From contig JAGTXK010000014.1 in assembly GCA_019096195.1 (NCBI GenBank), positions 62,001-126,000 of the forward strand: 64,000 bases of DNA, given 5' to 3'. The position numbers and the translations under genes were made by a program. The notes under the pieces were generated by a model. It searched no databases, was not told the origin of the DNA, and saw nothing but the letters and a program-made list of their open reading frames with translations. This stretch comes from Boletus sp. NGJ. Its lineage: Eukaryota > Basidiomycota > Agaricomycetes > Boletales > Boletaceae. Positions 1 through 11,835 of this stretch are shown here, piece after piece. How positions within the stretch are numbered: the stretch's first letter is position 1; every line of letters begins with the position of its first letter.

Positions 1-29
1 ATCGTCACCAGCTGTGCCGGAAACATGTC

Positions 30-399
30 AAGTGTGGGCAGGCGTACCAGGAGGGAGGCTCTGCTTGAGCTTCTCGGCCTTGTCTGGGTCGTCGATGGAG
101 AGGGTGTAAAGATATCTTGAACACCGGACTTTGAACTTGGTCTGAGCCTTGCCGGTAGGCGTTTTTGCAGCGACCTTCTTTATCCGGGCCTCTATAAGTC
201 GGTCGAGGGAGAGGTGTAGTATACGCAGAGAAAGCGTAGGAATCAAGATGTGTGCGCTCAAGTGGTGAATTTGCTCCAACACTTACGCGTAGCATCCTTC
301 CGCCGCGCAATCTCGATGAATTGTTTGATATCCCGGATTTCTTTAGGCTACATGCAATGTCAAGACACAGACTGAAATATATAAAATGCTGCGTACCAT
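30..399 (-). CDS. RPL38: 60S ribosomal protein L38 (eL38), 3' end outside window
   Basis: Structural protein of the large ribosomal subunit. The start codon (399-397) is followed at once by a GTACGC donor, so exon 1 codes for methionine alone. Exon 2 (347-287) reads [20 protein letters not shown], the conserved eL38 N-terminus. Exon 3 (from 191) reads [20 protein letters not shown], then [20 protein letters not shown] and LKQSLPPG. Both introns have GT-AG borders and join in frame. After the SLPPG codons a GTACGC donor appears near position 45, and the few remaining C-terminal residues probably lie in an exon left of the window. Identity is clear from the [13 protein letters not shown] block. 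The exact C-terminus is not visible. Confidence 0.93.
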
Positions 400-770
400 G
401 GCGAACGAGGTTTTGACGTTTCCTATGTGCTGTCTTCGACAGTATCTTGAAATGCGTCAATTGAGTGCATAAGTGGCTGAACTCTAAATTACTAGTTTTG
501 CGGGAAATTCCGGGGAGTAGGTCACACCTGTGACACCAGCCAGTACTCACTAAGTAGATAAAGATCGTCCTGTTCAAATGCGCTCCAAAGGTTATGGGAA
601 AGGGAAACCCTAATTATAAACTATATCATTGTCAAGGGTAACCAGGAAAAGTAATGGGCGAAGGCTACAAGGTAATACAAGACCTAATGATTACATATCG
701 TGGCGAGTAAAAAAGCAATATGATGGGGCGACGCTCATAATAAGAACATGATGGTCGTAAATTTCAGTCG
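400..770. other. Intergenic region, RPL38 5' / MYO1 3'
   Basis: It lies between the start of RPL38 and the stop of the myosin gene, both on the minus strand. It should hold the RPL38 promoter and the myosin 3' untranslated region. It is AT-rich around 600-720. I see no gene, clear TATA box or repeat. Confidence 0.5.
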
Positions 771-3700
771 TCATGACGGCTTGAGCCTGCGCGGGGAACC
801 GAGAGAGGAGGCTCCAGATGCGCTGGTTGTATCGCTGATCACAGAAGACGCAGGTCTGTTGATACGACTACGGAGCCGTTCAACCTCGCGCTCTAGGCTA
901 GAGGCATTATGAATATCAGGGGTTACACCAACGGTTTAGCTGACTTACGTCAAAGTGCTTTGTTTGGCTTCTGCAGCTTGTAGCTCAAGTCGACGGTTGA
1001 CGCGAACTAATTCACTTTCGGAGGATTGCTGTACTATTGTTCAGCGAGGAGACCAATGGAAGCTGAGTCAACCAACCGCTTTATCAAGTTTCTCACGGAG
1101 GGATTGGATCTGGGTCTCAGAAAGTTTCCGGTCCTCATCTAGTTTCAAACGATGGTGTTCACTTTCCCGAAGCTGTAGTTGGATATCCCTGACCGCTTTG
1201 TCGGAAGAACGAAGTGCCGTGATGTGTCTCTTGTCGTTGGAGGCTTGGGTGAGCTGAGTTGTAAGTTCTTCGATGCGAGCTTGTAATTGGCGAATAGTCG
1301 CATTAGGCTGAGGCGTGCTAGTATACGATTTCGTTTCCAGGTCCACGATCCGGAGATTGAGGTCCTTAACTTGCTTCTCCAACTGAGCCTACGGGGGGAG
1401 TAAGGAAAACGTCTCTAGAGTATATGAAAGATTTACATACATTTTTTCTGTCCAACTCTGTATTCTCCATGCGAATTTTATCGAGCTCCAGCTGGCTTTC
1501 TGCAGCATGGCTTTCTGCAGCTTTCATGCGGCCAAAGGCCATAGAGACGCGATCTTCTTGTTCTTCCAGAGAGCGCTCAAGATCCTGCTTCTCGAGCTGG
1601 AGTTTCTGTAACTCTCGATCTGATGTTACCTTGCTCGCGTCAATATGGTCGAGCTTGATGCCCTCCAGTTCCGCCTGTAGTGAGCGCCTTGCTTTTTGGA
1701 GCATCGCACGGTCCGCCTCCGCGTCGTTCAAAACGCTCCTTAGCTCACGAACTTGAGAGTGTAGAGAAACAATTTGTGCTTGTTGATCAGACTGCACCGC
1801 GGTAGAGGTCTCGTACGCCTTCGTCAAATCTGCGATCTTGGTGTCCAGGCGTTCTTTCTCTCTCTTCCATGCGCCACCATTGTAAATTTCCTCGTCGAAG
1901 CGTAACTGGAGTTCGTCGTAGTCCGAATGGATCTTGCGGTTATCTTCACGAAGTCGGGTCATGGTGTCACGTTGTGATTGAAGCTCTGGAATATTATGAG
2001 AAACTGATTGAGAAGGAACAAACAAACTATACCTTCACTGAGTTGGGCAAGCTCGGCTGGGAGCAGATGAGTATCCTCTCACATGGTTATCAAAGGGTGA
2101 TTACCTTGATACTTCTTTTGGGTCTGGTCGATCGCAAAGTCACGCTCAGAAAGATCCTTCTGGTGCTGAAGACGTTCGTCTTGAAGTTGTTGGGCTAGAC
2201 GGCGCCTATGGATACCAAGTTCAGAGGACTCTCGATCCTCTTCCTCAATCTGCTGTTCAAGTTCCCGGAGTTTGTGTTCCGTGATCTGTAGCCTCTCTTC
2301 GATCGCCTTCTTCTCCGCAGCAATGTCGAGATATGTGCTCTCCAAGTCAGTGAATGCACGGCGAGCTACCCAGAGTTAGCTCGTGTGATAGAAAGAGTCT
2401 CTCTACTCACCAAACGTTTCTGCCTGTTCTGTCTTTGCCAGTGCAACCTCAGCATCTTGAAGTTTTGCGTTGTTTATGGTCGTCTTTTGCTTGTATGACT
2501 CAATTGCCTGCTGCAACTCTTCACATCTAGATCAACTGAGGTCGGTGCTGGGATTAACGACATCACACACCTGATTGCATTGCAATCGCAGCGGCCGAGC
2601 TTATCTGGAGCTCTTGGAATTGAGCCTGAAGTTGCCTGTGCGCGTCTGCTTCAAGTCGATCGCCAGACTTCGCTACTTCTCTGGTTTTCCGCTCAGATTC
2701 TAGAGCCGCCAGAGCTTTCAACGCCCTTTCTTCGTTCATTCGCGCTGTCTTTTCGATGGCACGAAGCTCGACCTGTTCCATCTTGTTCTCGCGTACGAAG
2801 TCTTCGGCCTCACGGGTCAACGCCGACTTTGCCTTCTCCAGAGATCGGATGTATACTGCGTTTTTCTGCAATTCTTCCTGGGCCTCTTTGAGCTGCTGGT
2901 CAGTGACTCTCTTCGCCTTCTCGAGCACGTGGACATGCTCAACAATCTTCTTGTCCTGTCTGGATTCCAGCTGTTTGATCTCCCAATCCTTGTTCTTTAG
3001 GTCGGTCAGAGCCTTATTGAGGGCTGCGTCCATCTTGGAGAGACGGTCTTGGTCCAAGGCGAGCTCCCTCTTTTGGTTGGTTGCAACCTGGTGAAGCTGT
3101 TTGTACTTGGCTGATTCGGCTTCCAGTTGCTTACGAGCCTGCTCCGATTGGCGTTCGAGCGCGTGAGCTCCTCTTTCCAACTGTAAAACCGTGTCCTCGA
3201 GCTCGTGATACTTGTTTTGGGATGAAGTGAGCTGTCGCTCCAAGGACTAAAGCAGCTTAAGTTAGACGCACGAAGATGTTTAGTCTATGGGATGGGTACT
3301 CTACCTCTTTGGCCTTCACGGCCTCCGCAAGTTGTGAGTCCGAGTCAATCTGCTTCGCACGGAGTGCCTGCAGCTCCGATTCTAATGTTCTCTTCGACTT
3401 CTCCATAGCTACCGCCGCAGCTTCAGCCTTGGTGGATTGCTCGTTTGCGGCCCTTTCGCGCTCGAGCAGCGACGCATGTGAACTCTCGAGCTGGGCATAT
3501 TGATGGCTAACCCTTTCGGCCTCGAGTTTGAGCTTGCTTTCATTATCAAGAGCGATCTTCCGGAACGAGTTCAGCTGACCCTGAGAGTCTGCGACTTGGT
3601 GCCGCAAGTCAGCGAGTTCCTCGTCCTTGCTCTTCTCGACTTCGCGTCGGCGTGTTTCCTCCGTGGTTTTCGTTTCCATCAGTGCACGGAGCTCGTCAAG

Positions 3701-6700
3701 CTCCTCCTGTAATCTAGCTTTGGCAGTCAAGGTGCGATCCGCGTCCACCCTGTAGGCATCTAACTCAGCCTTTTGCTTCTCAGTTAAGGCGCGGATTTCG
3801 ATGATGTCCTTTTGTAGCTGGGTACGCTCTCGCTTTGATGCAGCGACTTCGGAGGCAAGACGAACAATGTCGTCCTCTTTTTTCTGGAGCATTTTCGAAT
3901 AATCGTTGGCAGTGCGGGTCAGCTCAGCTAGTTGGTCCTTGGTTTGTTGCGAACCCTTCTCGAGCTGGTCAACTTTGGCGTTGAGAAGTTCCCTGAGGGA
4001 CGAATAAGTTCGATCTTTCGCGAGTATCGCACCTTCCGATACTCACGTCGTACGTAACTCCACAGTCAACTTGGACTGGAGCTCATTGGTAGTTGCCTCG
4101 GAACGTTCTTTGAGACGGGCAAAGTCTTCGTCGCGCTCGGATACCAAGGTCACGAAGTCCTCATTCAACTTGTGTAGTTCGTCTCGCTCGTCGTGGAGCT
4201 GTCCCATGTTAGCTTCCATCGTGGCAAGAAGGTCTGCAAATTCGACCTCTTTTTTCTTCCATTCGTTCTGCTCGCCCTCAAACCGCACAAGGTGTTCGGC
4301 AGCTTGATCGAACGCTTGCCGAAGATTCTCGTGTTTTTCATCAGTTTCCTTCTGTCGCAGTAGTGTCCGGTCCAGTTGCGAATCGAGAACATCGAGGTCA
4401 GCGTGTAGAGCAACAATCTCCTCTTCCAGCTCGATCTCCCGCTGCTTACTCCGCTCGAGTAAAGAATCCTTGTCGAGTGTGAGGGCCCGCTCTGCCTCGA
4501 GTTCCTTGACGATTTTCTGTTTCTCCGCTTCCAACGACATTTTCATGTTTTCCAAGATCTCTTTCTCGCGCTGGTCTCTCTCTGCCCGTTCCTTGATGAG
4601 TTGCAACTCCACTTCTTTCCGACGGAGTTCTTCGTCGTTGCGCGTAGCAGCTAGCAAGGGCCGGACCTATGGTTGCCTAACGTCAGAAAGGCAAACTTGA
4701 AGAGAATCTTCAGACCTTCGTGTAAAGCTGCCACCATGGCCAGTCCCTAAGTTCGCCATACACCCGAGCGTTGCGTTGAATAGTCCGAATAGCGATGGCA
4801 CGATTGAGAATCTTCTTCATCTGTCTTCGCGCAGAGAACTTTCGTGCCACGGCCTGCAGCCTCGAGAAAACGTCGTACAACAACGCATCTCTGCGTTCTT
4901 CGAGCTCGGCGAGCACACCCGCTTTGAAGAAAATTTTCGACGTGCCCACTCGATAAAGCTCTTTGTCGAGCTCCAGAGCTTCCACCATACGGAGACAAGC
5001 TCTCCGACCATCCATGTAACCGCGCGGGATAATTCCAGGAGTCACGATCTCATAGCGTTGCCGGAACTCAACAAAGGGAAGTCGATTGGGGTAACCGAGC
5101 CTAGCGATCCGGATGCCTTCTAGTACACCATTGCAACGCAACTGGTCGAGGACAAGCGGCACGTCAACCCTTCCTGGCTTCTTGTTGACGTTAGGAACTA
5201 TACATCGAACGAAATGTGGCTGAGTAGCGTGTAGCTGGGTCATCAGCAACGCTAACTGTTCTTTGTGTCTTTGAGCTACGGTGCGGAAAGCACCTTTCTT
5301 GACACCACGTTTCTTCCCCAAGAAGAACCCGACACTTGAAGAGGGCAGATCGGAGAGCGAGCCTGCAAAATCTTGGAAAAGGGTCGCGACGTAAGGTTGA
5401 GTGGACGCGGCAAGAACTCGAGTGAGGTTGTCATTCAGTGGATCCTTGTTCTTCTCCAACCAACCATCGGTACGGTACTCAACTCTCCCGGCGTAATGGG
5501 TGATGATGAAGCCTTGCTCAAACTTGGGGAGATTATACTTTGTACGGCCGGGGTGCGGTTGTTCTCCTGGAGCTAGATCCCCACTCCACAAAGAATGTAC
5601 TTTCTCCGTGAAAGTGAGATCCGTGGCCTTGGGCATGATGCACTCCTCATCCAAACAGCTGAGAATACCAATTATGTTGCCACCTCCTTCGATAAGGTCG
5701 ATTGTCGGCTGCAAGTCAAGCTTGAAGTTCACGTAGTCCCACTCAATGCCCTCGCGAGAATATTCTTCCTGCTCAAGGACGAACATATGATGATTGAAAA
5801 ATTGTTGAAGTTTCTCGTTGGTGAAGTTGATGAGGAGTTGCTCGTACGTGTTGATCTCGAAGATCTCGAATCCCGCGATATCCAGTACACCAATGAATGT
5901 CGACTTGGGTGTTGGCCGATCGAGGGCACGATTGATACGCTCAACCAGTGCACCGAATGATTTCTCATACAGCGTCTTTGAGAGAGCGGCAAGTTCATCC
6001 AAAGCCTGTTGGCCGGTCCGCGCTTGTGTGACCCATTCCCTTCCGGCAAGTACCTTGGGGCGCAAGACAGCTTTCGTGAACTCGGCCAGCGGGATTCCCA
6101 AGAGGTGACAAACACGCTCCGCTTGAGAGGGGTCGGCCATAATGGCGTCGTCGGCGCGCGTGGAGGTGATAGCAATGTTACCGATGTGGAGGACTGCTGC
6201 TACGATCCGAAATAGATCATACTGTTCAGCTTGAGAGAAGCCAACGACTTCGAAGGCATTCTTGGGGTCTAATAAACAAACCAAATTTTTGGCGTGCAAG
6301 CAAGAATTCAGACTTACAACGAGAGTATCCCAGTCATCCTGATCATTAACACCATCAATCTCCCTCCTACTCCGGTTCAAGAATTCATAGTTCTCAATGT
6401 TCCCAACTAGCAACAGTGAATCTGAAAAGGAGTAAACGATATGAAGGCGATATGAGGTGTTATCCTGCCTACCCCTCAGAGAGCCGCTGGTAGACATCAA
6501 CTGGTAGAACACATGGAAATTCCGTTCCGCAGGGCTTCGCACAACCACTCGACTCTTTTCCAGCAAGTACCAGTCAATGTTGGCCCCAGAGATACTCCCA
6601 TCAGGGGCGAAACTAATCCGGATAAATTTGCCGAAACGACTCGAATTGTTGTTACGTTGGGTTTGTGCATTCCCGAAGGCTTCGAGGATTGGATTGGCTT

Positions 6701-7665
6701 GAATGATTTGTCGCTCCAATAGACCAAGTCGGTCTTTAGCAGTCATGGTACTCCCGGTTCCGGATGTTGACATACTCTTGTTTCTGTTTCTAGGCAACCC
6801 GATTGATGGTATCGTTGAGTACGAAGAAGACATGGACGATGTGTGCGTGTGTGATGAGTTGGGAAGGTGAGCATCAGTTGCTATAGCCGAAAGGTACTGA
6901 ATAACTTTCTTCGTGCTTTCCGTCTTACCAGCTCCCGATTCGCCACTGCATGAATAATTTATCAGTCACGACATTAAGGTTAATGGCTGAACTGAACGAA
7001 CGTGATGAGGATACTCTGATTCTCGCGCTCTTCTTGCATATTTATCCATGCACGTTCCGTAACTGCAAATATATGTGGTGGGTTTTCATCCCGTCGTTTG
7101 TTGCGGTATTGTTGGATAATGGTATCGGTATAGAGTGGTAAGTTCTGGTAAGGATTGATGGCGACTAAGAATAACCCAGAATATGTCTATGGTGTGTGTT
7201 AGTCCATGACTGGTAAGACCAACATGCCACGGATGTCCAGGAACGACGCTGCACATCTCCAGGCATTTAGACTGAAAAGTGGGAGCAGACTCACGTAGAT
7301 TGCTCCAGATCCATACCTTAGACGGAGATTGTGAACAACACTGGCTTCATTCAGAAATGTAAGGTCTGCAATGTCATCCACACGGTCGAACTTTGGAGGA
7401 TTCATCTTGGATAAAGCATAGAGCGGAACTCGGCGTATCTAGGCGGAAGGTGAGGTAAAGTGGCAAAGCAACCATGGAGGACGTCTACCTCTCCCCCCGA
7501 GGACATGATGATTTCAGCGGTCTCTTGGTCCTCTTGATGGACCCAACCAGCTAGGTAGCCCTCCTTCTCGTCCGGTAACCACACCCATTTCTTCTCGTTA
7601 AATTCGGCTTGGAGGGCAGCGGCACGGGCTGCTTCTGCACTGTGAGAGTTCCGCAATCCATTCAT
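771..7665 (-). CDS. MYO1: Myosin-II heavy chain (conventional myosin)
   Basis: Actin-based motor of the contractile ring, expected at the septum during cytokinesis. The N-terminal SH3-like segment (from 7665, reading [16 protein letters not shown]) is followed by [20 protein letters not shown]. The motor then shows the P-loop GESGAGKT (about 6945-6920), switch [11 protein letters not shown], switch [22 protein letters not shown] and the [15 protein letters not shown] segment. One IQ-like stretch ([20 protein letters not shown]) marks the lever arm. From about 4650 down to 900 the protein is an unbroken heptad coiled coil rich in E, K, Q and L. The last exons can be read through GT-AG introns to a short Ser-rich, non-helical tail ending [11 protein letters not shown] and a TGA at 773-771. 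Total length, near 1,900-2,000 residues by estimate, fits fungal myosin-II (S. cerevisiae Myo1, S. pombe Myo2). The motor looks intact. Exact borders of several tail introns are inferred. Confidence 0.95.
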
Positions 7666-7873
7666 GCTGATTTAGAGTTGATGGGTCGAGCGCTGACGCG
7701 TGCGCCGACGAGCTATTGGTAGAGAATCGAAGGCCAAGCTGGTATCGGGTTCAAGGGACTAGTAGCTCAACAAACCAACTCCCGTTTTGGTAATGACTTT
7801 GCACGGGGTGCACCATTCACGCGTTCACGCGCCTCGCACCCGTGACACGGTGCTAAGTCTACTAGTAGTACTA

Positions 7874-9001
7874 CTATCTAAACACTTTTACCCTATTCAA
7901 ATACTCGAAGTCAGTTATTTTACCGATACCCCCATTATGATCGACAACCCATATTACGTTTCCGACGCTGAAATCCCGATGTAGCCAACCTGCTTTGTGC
8001 AATAAACGCGCGTAGGGCTAGTGGTTCCATGAGCAAGCAAGCACAACCTTTTAGTCCGCCAGACAAACGGCTTAGGATGTCGGCCAGAGAGGTGATATCC
8101 TTGACAGCCTTCCCGACAGGAACACAGCACTCTGTGTCGGTCCAACGACAGGTGTGAGAAGGAAGGCGGACAACAGTCGACCGGCGTCAGGTATATTGTC
8201 CGTGCTGGATAAATACTTTTTCTCGGAGGACAGGCTTGTGATCGATTGCCACCCCCACGTCCAGGAGCCACCCTCTCCCGCCGTCGGGTCCAGCGTCCCA
8301 TCTAGGTCATTGTCAATTTTGGTGACATCCTCCCAGAGCCAGACTCGAACAAAGTGTTCCTCGGCTTTGGCTATCTCTCCTGCTGAGAGTTTCTCCTGGA
8401 CAGAAACCAAGATGTCTTCTAAAATTTTGCTCTCTGATTGACGGGTAGCGTCCCTCCATGAATCCTTGACATGATGGCGACCATTCCCGTAGCATCCTTG
8501 CACCTCCGCCAGAATTTTTGAGATGACGTCACCAAGGGGGTCAAATGCTTTGTCTTCGCGCGCCTTCGACACAACAGGTGAGGTGAACATCTTCCATCGC
8601 AGGCCGTTCGCGTCGCGGATGAGAACATCGCCTGCACTGAATAATTTATCACGCATCCGAAATACTTCGGAGAGGACTTGGCGCTAATACCTTGCGGCCC
8701 CGCTAGATTGTCGAACGGAATCTTTCAAATCAGCGAGAACGGACCGCCGAGGCGGCCTAAAAATCACCTGTCTGGTAATCAGTTGGTGTGGCGTGGCGAA
8801 CAACTGGGAGCGTATCTGGTGGTAGTGATTGCGACTTCTTTGATGGGTAGTATTATCTGTCATTGTGATTCGATCCACGAGTTGAATAAAGACAATCTGA
8901 CCAGGGGTGAAATCCTTGATGTTAGTAGGTATCGACTGTCGCAATTGTTCTACAAGGAATTCGAGGTTAAATGTGCATGCTGTGGTGACACGTGGGCTCA
9001 A
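7874..9001 (-). pseudogene. FunK1-type protein kinase remnant
   Basis: FunK1 is a fungal-specific protein kinase family expanded in mushrooms. Here 8656-8072 reads a typical pre-catalytic segment (HHVKDSWRDATRQSESKILE, then SAGEIAKAEEHFVRVWLWED). The segment at 8003-7874 reads LHKAGWLHRDFSVGNVIW and GKITDFEYLNRVKVFR, which are the catalytic loop (HRD..S.GN) and the DFG-equivalent DFE. A TAG at 8686-8684 interrupts the upstream reading frame. A one-base frame change separates SLADILSRLSGG..LLMEPLALRA from the catalytic loop near 8010. The protein stops about ten residues after DFE, so the whole C-lobe is missing. A short intron could explain one break, but not all three features together. I call it a decayed host gene. 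Residues 9001-8690 (about 100 aa) show no domain I recognise. Confidence 0.7.
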
Positions 9002-9827
9002 ACCTCTGACAGTAAACTGTTATAAGTCGGCTACGTACCTCAGATCTCAGAGACCAAGAGAGTGAATGGCAGAGACGAATCCCTTTGAGAACTTAGGGCG
9101 AGTCTTGGACCAAATCGTATGGGAAAAAGCACCCCTGGTATATATAACGTTATGCATTCCCATATTTTGTTTTTACTAGGTAACTTCTCGCGCTCGTGCA
9201 TAGACTCGAACATACATACTTTCACCCGCCATGTCAGATGCCGTGCAAGATTGTCAAGATAGCGTCGCTCGTCCGATTAAATATTGGCTTGATCAGAACC
9301 TTAGATGGTGGCTGTAGCGTGACTCGTCTAGATTTCCCAGACATCTCGGACACAATAATACACCACAGCAATACTGAAGCCTCCCAGGGCGACTGGCACA
9401 GGTGAGCTGTTTCACCTGTCCTGGTTGGTCTCTTTCATGATGCTGGTAAGTTACAGCACAGAGTTTGCTCGCCGATTGTGCGTGCTGGCAACAGTGGACT
9501 CGCAACCAAGTCCGAGTCGGACCGGTCTCAGCGACCAGAGTCGTACTGTGAAACGGTTTCTCGGCGCTTTTCGCTAGGGAATTTCTCGAGGCGGCGTCAA
9601 AAGAAGGTAGTAACCCGGAACAACTCGAACCAACATGATGGCAACAGCCTTGCCAGCGCGTGTACAACACGTTTTTATAGGGTGGACCCTCAATCAAAAA
9701 CAAGATCAATTAGCTCGTTCGCGTTCATGATAAGAACCCTTTGACGTCGCGCGTCTATTGAGTTCTCCCCCCATCAGTTGGGCCACTTCTTCACTCACGC
9801 AGCCCTTTATCCTTCCTTCCCTTTATC
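9002..9827. other. Intergenic region with no supported gene
   Basis: This is the interval between the FunK1 remnant and the zinc-finger gene. It contains open stretches on both strands (for example 9709-9293 on the minus strand, 138 codons), but none has a recognisable domain or a spliced continuation. It should include the promoter of the downstream plus-strand gene. Confidence 0.45.
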
Positions 9828-11509
9828 ATGATCGACGGAGACCTTTTTCAGTGGATCGTCGTCCCCGATGATCGACAAGCTCTCCCTCCTGTTGACGAGG
9901 ACATAATATATGGGTTGAAGGACTTGTGAGTCATCGATCCACATCAACCCAACCGTAGCCTCACGTTATTTTCAGCTCAAGTCTGGGAACCCAGACTAAT
10001 CTTCCCATCCACCACGGATACGACGAACCAAGCACTGGTTTGTTGCTTGGACCAGACTTATGCCACAATGAGTGTCGAGATGTCGAGATGTCGGGTGCGA
10101 TCACCCAGTATGAAACTCAGCCGGATGCTGGGCAAAACGCGTTCCTTCCGACTTCTGTGGTGAGTATGGTTACTTTCATGATTGATGTAGATGTTGAGAA
10201 TCTGCGCTAGTCTCCACTGTCCTATATTTCTTCTTACGCGAGCTTGCTCCCTCCAGCGCTATCTCCGGACTCGTCCCCAACTAGCGTCGCGTCGTCCCCA
10301 TGGCTGAGGACCCCCGGAACGGATCCGTCGCTTGCTGACGTTGATAACGCGGATACCTTGTGGGACGGCGCGGAGACAGAGGAACCATGTTCAACCATTC
10401 ACTTTTTTGATCAGGCAGGGAACAGTCTCGAAGACATCCCGTTACAAGTCCAAGAGCTGATGCCCGAGGACATTGCCTGTTCACCTCAACTCGTCTCCAA
10501 CGCCTCCCTTCCACGGGTACTCGATGCCACCCTATGTGGAAGGCTGGGATCGGTGACACCAACGCCTCTCTTCGATACACCTACCTTTGTGATATCCCCA
10601 CCTTGTGGGTCAGCATCCCCGACTGAGGTTGTGCCACTTGGACCAGCCCATTACACGTCATTTCCACCCCCCTCGCCACCTACATCGCAGTCTTTGTTCG
10701 CATTTTCGCCAGTGACGTATCATCCTCGAGAAACACCACTGCCCGAATACTCTGCATCTTTGTCGTTGTCTCCGCTCAGCACTCTCAGCTGCTTTTCACA
10801 ATCGCCGAGTGCGTCTCCTAATCCCTCACCCCTCATCCGCTACTCTTCGCTGTCACCCGCAAATTCGCCCCTGCCACTTTCAAGCAGCGATGAAGGAGTC
10901 GAAGTGACCGACGCTTCATCCATGTTCGCCACGGTGACTTCGGCGAAGTTGCGGGGGAAGCGCCGCGCGGGGACTCTCGATGACGACGCTCCTCCCTGGA
11001 AGATACGCAGACGCTCAAAGGCCAAGAATGTCGATGAGGAAGAATGGAACCCCGTGTCTTTGCGGGTCAAGTGTCCAAGGGCTGTAGTGTCCTCGGAATC
11101 CACCAGGCAGACAGGTACATCGAGTAGCAGCTGTCCGCCGGATGAGAGCTTGAGTTACGAGACAGGACAAGGCTCAGAGGAGTATTCTGATGCCGCTCAT
11201 ACGAATTGCGAAATTTGCGGACAGGGATTTACCCGCACGTCGGATTACATCCGTCACATTGAAAACTCCTCGAGCCATCCTGAAACTCGTAAAGTGTGGC
11301 CCTGCCCACACTGCGAGAGCACTCTGGGACGGAAAGATGCACTCGCGCGACACATCAGGACTATGCATCCTGGGCAACCTGTTGTTGTCTCCGAAGGCAT
11401 TCCTGGGAGTCAGTTACGTGGGGGTCAAAAGGAGCCATTTGTGCAGCGGATGAGACAGAGGAAAATGCTTCCGAGGAGGCAACCGAAGGACAGGCGTAGG
11501 TACCGTTGA
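9828..11509 (+). CDS. C2H2 zinc-finger protein, putative transcription factor
   Basis: Putative nuclear DNA-binding regulator. The ATG at 9828 opens exon 1 (MIDGDLFQWIVVPDDRQALP..). A GTGAGT/TTTTCAG intron joins exon 2 (SSLGTQTNLPIHHGYDEPST..). A second intron (donor GTATGG near 10166, acceptor CTCCAG at 10257) joins the long last exon in frame. Residues up to about 370 are Ser/Pro-rich low-complexity sequence, as in many fungal activators, with a basic patch KIRRRSKAKN. Two C2H2 fingers sit near the C-terminus. Finger 1 (11206-11280) is CEIC..H-x6-H, with wider His spacing than usual. Finger 2 (11305-11370) is CPHC..HIRTMH. A basic tail (QRMRQRKMLPRRQPKDRRRY) follows. No ortholog name can be assigned. 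The two-finger C-terminal layout is common in basidiomycete regulators. Confidence 0.85.
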
Positions 11510-11835
11510 CAATGCATTCTATTCTATTCTGTAGCCTCCTGCATTCTCTCATCTCGTGAACTTTGTATATATAGTTCTGCCTTATCCTGTATCGTTTCTA
11601 CTAGTTTTTTTTTACCTTCTTGCATTGCTAGCACCGGATGCTGGTTGTATCTCTCACTAGAGTTATGACACTCTGTAACGGCCACCGCACGCCACTATTA
11701 TACTTAGTGTACTGTTCACCCTGGTGTGAGTATCACACGGTGACACACACGCGGTTTAGTTCGATGACATAAGCGTTAGGGATCACTGGTGTGGCGTTTC
11801 CGTGTGGTGTTGCCAGTTCCTCTCACTCTCACATC
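11510..11835. other. Intergenic region between zinc-finger gene and RBM18-like gene
   Basis: It holds the 3' UTR of the zinc-finger gene (a T8 run at 11608-11615) and the promoter of the next plus-strand gene. No ORF or repeat is supported. Confidence 0.4.

Noticed and set aside
2580-3094. Plus-strand ORFs rich in Ser/Arg/Leu opposite the myosin tail
   Set aside because: They are the antisense reading of the heptad coiled coil; the minus strand explains the sequence fully.
9293-9709. 138-codon minus-strand ORF
   Set aside because: No domain, no plausible spliced partner and odd cysteine-rich composition; likely a chance open frame upstream of the zinc-finger gene.
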